A stretch of DNA of 10,004 bases from Verrucomicrobiaceae bacterium (GTDB lineage Bacteria > Verrucomicrobiota > Verrucomicrobiia > Verrucomicrobiales > Akkermansiaceae). Position 1 is the stretch's first letter; each line of letters begins with the position of its first letter. Both the position numbers and the translations under genes were made by a program. Below, in pieces: positions 9,601-10,004 of this stretch. The stretch spans positions 1 through 10,004 of the forward strand of contig JAIXVN010000109.1 in NCBI GenBank assembly GCA_027483005.1. The letters are read 5' to 3'. The notes below the pieces were generated by a model. It saw only the letters and a program-made list of their open reading frames with translations. It ran no database searches and was not told the origin of the DNA.

Positions 9601-10004
9601 TTGATGTTCGCGCCACCATCTTTGACATTCATCGCCAGGTTGGAGACCGTGGGGAGGTTCGCTCCTGCGATGAACTGACCGCCGTTGAAGTTGAAGATCC
9701 TGTTGGTGCCAGTGGTGGAGACGATGCTGGAAACTGTCAGCGTGCCACCATCCAGATTGACGGTGCCGGTGTTGCCGGCGAACGAGCCGAGGTTGTATTC
9801 GAGCGTATGGATCGTTGCGGAGCCGGCGGTGAGGTTGAGGGTGGCATTGCCTGCCAGCGTGCCTGTGTTGCCAAGCATGAGCTTTCCGTTGCTGGCGGTG
9901 TTGACATAGGCACCGCCATTGATGGTCAGGGTGCCGTTTGGTGCTCCCGCTGCATGCCGGTTGGCAATGGTGTCGTACTTGGTGATTCCGCCGCTGGGGC
10001 GCAG
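3666..10004 (-). CDS. giant secreted beta-solenoid protein with autotransporter-associated beta-strand (PATR) repeats (5' end missing)
   Basis: The frame is open for all 2112 codons from the right edge to the stop at 3666-3668. The Met at 9876-9878 (residue 1 here) is internal, since 42 sense codons precede it, so the start and any signal peptide are outside the window. Composition is extreme: Gly, Thr, Ser, Ala and Asn dominate, Lys is rare, and I see one Cys (235). Seven clear PATR motifs (pattern L-T/S-K-x-G-x-G-x-L-x-L-S-G-x-N-x-Y-x-G-x-T-x-V-x-x-G-T-L) lie near residues 112, 356, 457, 637, 1102, 1347 and 1716; a weaker one is near 1590. A second class of ~28-residue beta repeats fills 828-1068. 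Residues 1788-1913 form the usual solenoid cap (GTDYDAITV, LTPAGGQSFDLI, WDTSTFATDGVISIV). An EF-hand-type loop at 1937-1948 and a tail ending FLRAKVSDTP follow. No autotransporter barrel and no PEP-CTERM or LPxTG sorting signal is present. Probably a surface or secreted structural or adhesive protein; the exact role is unknown. Confidence 0.9.
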   Translation of the reverse strand: MRPSGGITKYDTIANRHAAGAPNGTLTINGGAYVNTASNGKLMLGNTGTLAGNATLNLTAGSATIHTLEYNLGSFAGNTGTVNLDGGTLTVSSIVSTTGTNRIFNFNGGQFIAGANLPTVSNLAMNVKDGGANINTNGFSFTLGSPLLNDGAGGLTKSGLGSLTLSGANTYAGETSVTGGTLRFSSIGSSTSNVTVATGAEAGALVATTDGQWVNTGNLTLQNNGAALVDYGSTTPSITVAPINVTNFANGTTPGVKLAGSALSSLAVGQDYPLAICTGTGPVDGTAFDLRTHRLSGTFSVSSNTLFLTVTNNAIAPISWNTGDGNWDTSTTNWVDSNLVATTFFDTLDSVLFGDAAGASGNPTVTLATAVSPLSVTMNTSGRNYTISGAGSISGSGALTLDLANTGTFTLATANNSYTGGTVIDGGTLALGDATNTLPDTGAVTVDGLSSVLSLGSNSDTVGAVSLKGGASITGSGTLTGTSYALESGSVSALLGGAGTLTKSTAGTVSLSAANPFTGATSISGGTLRLADTGALASTSLIGLTLANTRLEFGTDSAFTTLPGISASSNLTHTIVSDRATEGTALNHQLGTFNFGAATFNFIQGSNVTSGSAALTFTSATMSSGSAGTTILNPTTATLTITGGVNSFSANVARTLQLDGTGTGHSIGGIVTQSVASALSLTKSNTSTWTLSGLSSTAASNYSGTTTIGQGTLALTTTSPSLTGGLTFGATSGSTNVGTLDLTGVAASATFGSMVVQTNTASAHTIATSSGKTLAITGNVTVGANIADADASLVTTGAGNLSVGTGGNNTFQIGGVTGAALAGSTAVDFSSLTSFTLNYNSSGTLRLGDATTGSNAPSPSTLKLATDNTITVGNFRIGDGSGGNATHVLTLGNGTNIINATTTNIGSAGSGIRSGGSMIFDPADTTGSLTLNGFGATGTRTILNMVNSSGNTGVGMNSTLNLAGHTAHLNVSTLTMARRTTGAGGAGSTLSFDQGSLDVTTLNMADRSGSAAGVTATVNLGDSVAVGEPTSIIGSITMAVSSSAGTAAANLNISGGNVGITSINMGNAGAAATATSNINLTGGTTTLAGNITRTGGAGTENATITLNGGTLDMGGFGIGSSIAPITLAAQSGTLTGLGELNGGGTLSKTSSGNLVISGTNAFTGARAVAGGTLTYSGSTAKTVAGLTVNPGNSIVTNTNVGATNVLNVGAITRNAGGIVNFANATATDNVIQTSTTNTNGILGAWAFVGSDFAMVDGGNNIVAYTAYSDVARLNPGTIVDDATSNVRIIEGTGTPGNIVLGATTTTINTLLQSDTGGTSAATVDVSSATLRTSGLVMLSAAGTLTGGTAPNSGILTSATAAGELALTNNSVGNSMTINSAIQDNTSASSLSKAGAGLVILNGTNTYTGPTTVNEGTLRLGGALASTTMAVSNGTLQTAGNLPASAAVTLSGTSTFDLFGASQTVASLASVAGNTITNSAAGTDTHTLTLSNAGAILPALITDGPTAKTAVRLNNANTNSAQLTTNRANSFSGGLILSNNAAGTRLIMGTIAGTPFGTGPITIGEAATDRAGLYFATANQTLSNNIVVNTALGTDRVGIRLDVVGTVLSGQITANLAPITFSTNTTGAATLTGKITGSQGLILDSSTSGAAITITLNNSSANNDYAGDTVIGQSANLGRNRTLVLGAADQIPNGTGTGNVVINTNGTGVGTLNLAGFSETLNGLSGNGTVDGTSGSPTLTLGDNNATGSFSGVIRNTAGTLSLVKNGSGTQTLSGANTYAGSTTVNAGTLVLGSGTALGTAPATVNGGWLDLGSQTIANTLAIAASGTLTGAGATGAATLAGTVTPGGSGSGLITFASASVASTSSINLQLAATGTRGTDYDAITVLNPLALDGTITVSLNGLTPAGGQSFDLINSTGPIDVTNFTVATDLVLPTLGAGLAWDTSTFATDGVISIVTSDPYLPWAASKGLTGGNNAKSADPDDDGKNNLYEFAFDGNPLSGADDGKVVGKIASVGSDQVLTLTLPVRTGAAFSASGGDQLSALIDAITYRIEGDETLVPFADVITEVTGGDATNIQTGLPSLSTGWTYRTFRAPGTVQTVPKSFLRAKVSDTP
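4035..4070 (-). other. EF-hand/dockerin-like calcium loop (residues 1937-1948)
   Basis: DPDDDGKNNLYE fits the 12-residue loop: Asp at 1, 3 and 5, Gly at 6, Asn at 9 and Glu at 12. It links the solenoid cap to the terminal domain. Similar DPDxDGxxNLxE linkers are common near the C-terminus of verrucomicrobial secreted proteins. Calcium binding is inferred. Confidence 0.75.
4629..4733 (-). repeat. PATR motif 7 (residues 1716-1750)
   Basis: LVKNGSGTQTLSGANTYAG followed by TTVNAGTLVLG is the last copy before the C-terminal cap. It shares LSGANTYAG exactly with motif 1, and the DNA under that stretch is nearly identical. Confidence 0.85.
4678..4694. repeat. 17-bp direct repeat, copy A
   Basis: TTGGCTCCAGAGAGAGT, identical to the copy at 9499-9515. 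It encodes the TLSGAN part of PATR motif 7 on the minus strand; the flanking bases are also nearly the same. Confidence 0.9.
5546..5557. repeat. (GT)6 dinucleotide tract inside the giant gene
   Basis: Six uninterrupted GT units (preceded by GTGA), read as THT/LTL codons on the minus strand around residues 1440-1446. Short, but the longest simple dinucleotide run I noticed in the window. Confidence 0.85.
5745..5840 (-). repeat. PATR motif 6 (residues 1347-1378)
   Basis: LSKAGAGLVILNGTNTYTG, then TTVNEGTLRLG, is close to the family consensus. Confidence 0.85.
6480..6575 (-). repeat. PATR motif 5 (residues 1102-1133)
   Basis: GTLSKTSSGNLVISGTNAFTG followed by VAGGTLTY is a clear copy. It comes directly after the block of ~28-residue repeats. 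Confidence 0.8.
6675..7397 (-). repeat. block of ~28-residue beta repeats, unlike PATR (residues 828-1068)
   Basis: Units share the pattern hydrophobic-x-V/I-x-T/S-L/I-N/T-M, a Gly/Ala-rich loop, then a strand such as TVNL or NINL and a Gly turn. Examples are LNVSTLTM (927), LDVTTLNM (955), IIGSITM (990) and VGITSINM (1016). The anchor Met/Ile positions fall at 835, 863, 903, 934, 962, 996 and 1023, with a degenerate one at 1051, giving spacings of 28, 40, 31, 28, 34, 27 and 28. DNA between units is diverged, so the repeat is old. Confidence 0.65.
7860..7970 (-). repeat. PATR motif 4 with small insertion (residues 637-673)
   Basis: LSLTKSNTSTWTLSG is followed by a few extra residues before NYSGTTTIGQGTLAL. 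The insertion (about STAAS) lies in the loop before the Tyr-Ser-Gly turn. Confidence 0.75.
8415..8510 (-). repeat. PATR motif 3 (residues 457-488)
   Basis: GTLTKSTAGTVSLSAANPFTG followed by GGTLRL matches the consensus, with Phe replacing the usual Tyr in the turn. Confidence 0.8.
8709..8813 (-). repeat. PATR motif 2 (residues 356-390)
   Basis: A degenerate copy: the LTK lead is lost (LTLDLANTG), but FTLATANNSYTGGT and IDGGTLALG keep the Tyr-x-Gly-x-Thr turn and the GGTL strand. Confidence 0.7.
8934..9053 (-). other. Trp-rich inter-repeat module (residues 276-315)
   Basis: ISWNTGDGNWDTSTTNWVDS followed by a Phe-Phe-Asp stretch and DSVLFGDAAG. A W-x(5-6)-WD-x-x-T-x-NW then F-x-x-x-D-x-V-x-F pattern recurs at repeat boundaries in other bacterial PATR proteins. 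It is probably a capping or spacer module rather than a catalytic site. Confidence 0.6.
9450..9545 (-). repeat. PATR motif 1 (residues 112-143)
   Basis: Near-consensus beta-strand repeat: LTKSGLGSLTLSGANTYAG, then a Thr/Val strand and GGTLRF. With motif 7 it is the closest match to the family consensus and forms one solenoid turn. Confidence 0.85.
9499..9515. repeat. 17-bp direct repeat, copy B
   Basis: TTGGCTCCAGAGAGAGT, identical to the copy at 4678-4694. It encodes the TLSGAN part of PATR motif 1 on the minus strand. Confidence 0.9.

Noticed and set aside
4138..9909. Many plus-strand frames of 60-315 codons opposite the giant gene
   Set aside because: Their products are Val/Pro/Leu or Gly/Arg-rich and follow the repeat period of the gene beneath; complementary codons of Gly, Thr, Ala and Asn rarely give stops.
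3666..10004. CRISPR array or tandem DNA satellite suggested by recurring GTGCCG/GTTGGTG words
   Set aside because: The words are unevenly spaced, diverged and in frame; they are codons for Gly-Thr and Asn-Thr in protein repeats.

Overview
The window looks like a piece of a GC-rich chromosome from the Verrucomicrobia (PVC superphylum), possibly near Luteolibacter or Haloferula. The lineage is inferred from protein style: a c-type cytochrome beside a soluble beta-propeller 'dehydrogenase' with DxDxDG loops, and a giant secreted Gly/Thr/Ser/Ala/Asn-rich protein made of autotransporter-associated beta-strand repeats (PATR). That protein ends in an EF-hand-like linker and a short FLRAKVS-type tail instead of an outer-membrane barrel. 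No Shine-Dalgarno motif is obvious before the two complete genes.

Left part (1-3538, + strand): three genes in one direction. The first is cut by the left edge and is a c-type cytochrome (CISCH haem site, distal Met in MPSYWPDG) with a long beta-rich C-terminal region. The second overlaps its end by 17 bases and encodes an exported beta-propeller protein with a C-terminal Ig-like domain, resembling PVC PQQ-dependent sugar dehydrogenase relatives. The third starts 37 bases later and encodes a small exported protein that looks like a concanavalin A-type jelly roll. The first two plausibly form an extracytoplasmic redox pair (propeller dehydrogenase and electron-accepting cytochrome). The third may bind or cleave a polysaccharide. 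These roles are inferred.

Middle (3539-3665): a short convergent intergenic region with a perfect 10-bp hairpin, probably a shared terminator that serves the minus-strand gene best.

Right part (3666-10004, - strand): one enormous reading frame, open to the right edge, so at least 2112 codons with the N-terminus missing. It holds seven clear PATR motifs, a second class of roughly 28-residue beta repeats, an interspersed Trp-rich module, a C-terminal cap, a calcium-binding-type loop and a terminal domain. It is probably a surface or secreted beta-solenoid protein. All long plus-strand frames opposite it are shadows. There is no RNA gene, mobile element or CRISPR array that I can support, and no gene-free stretch above 300 bases.
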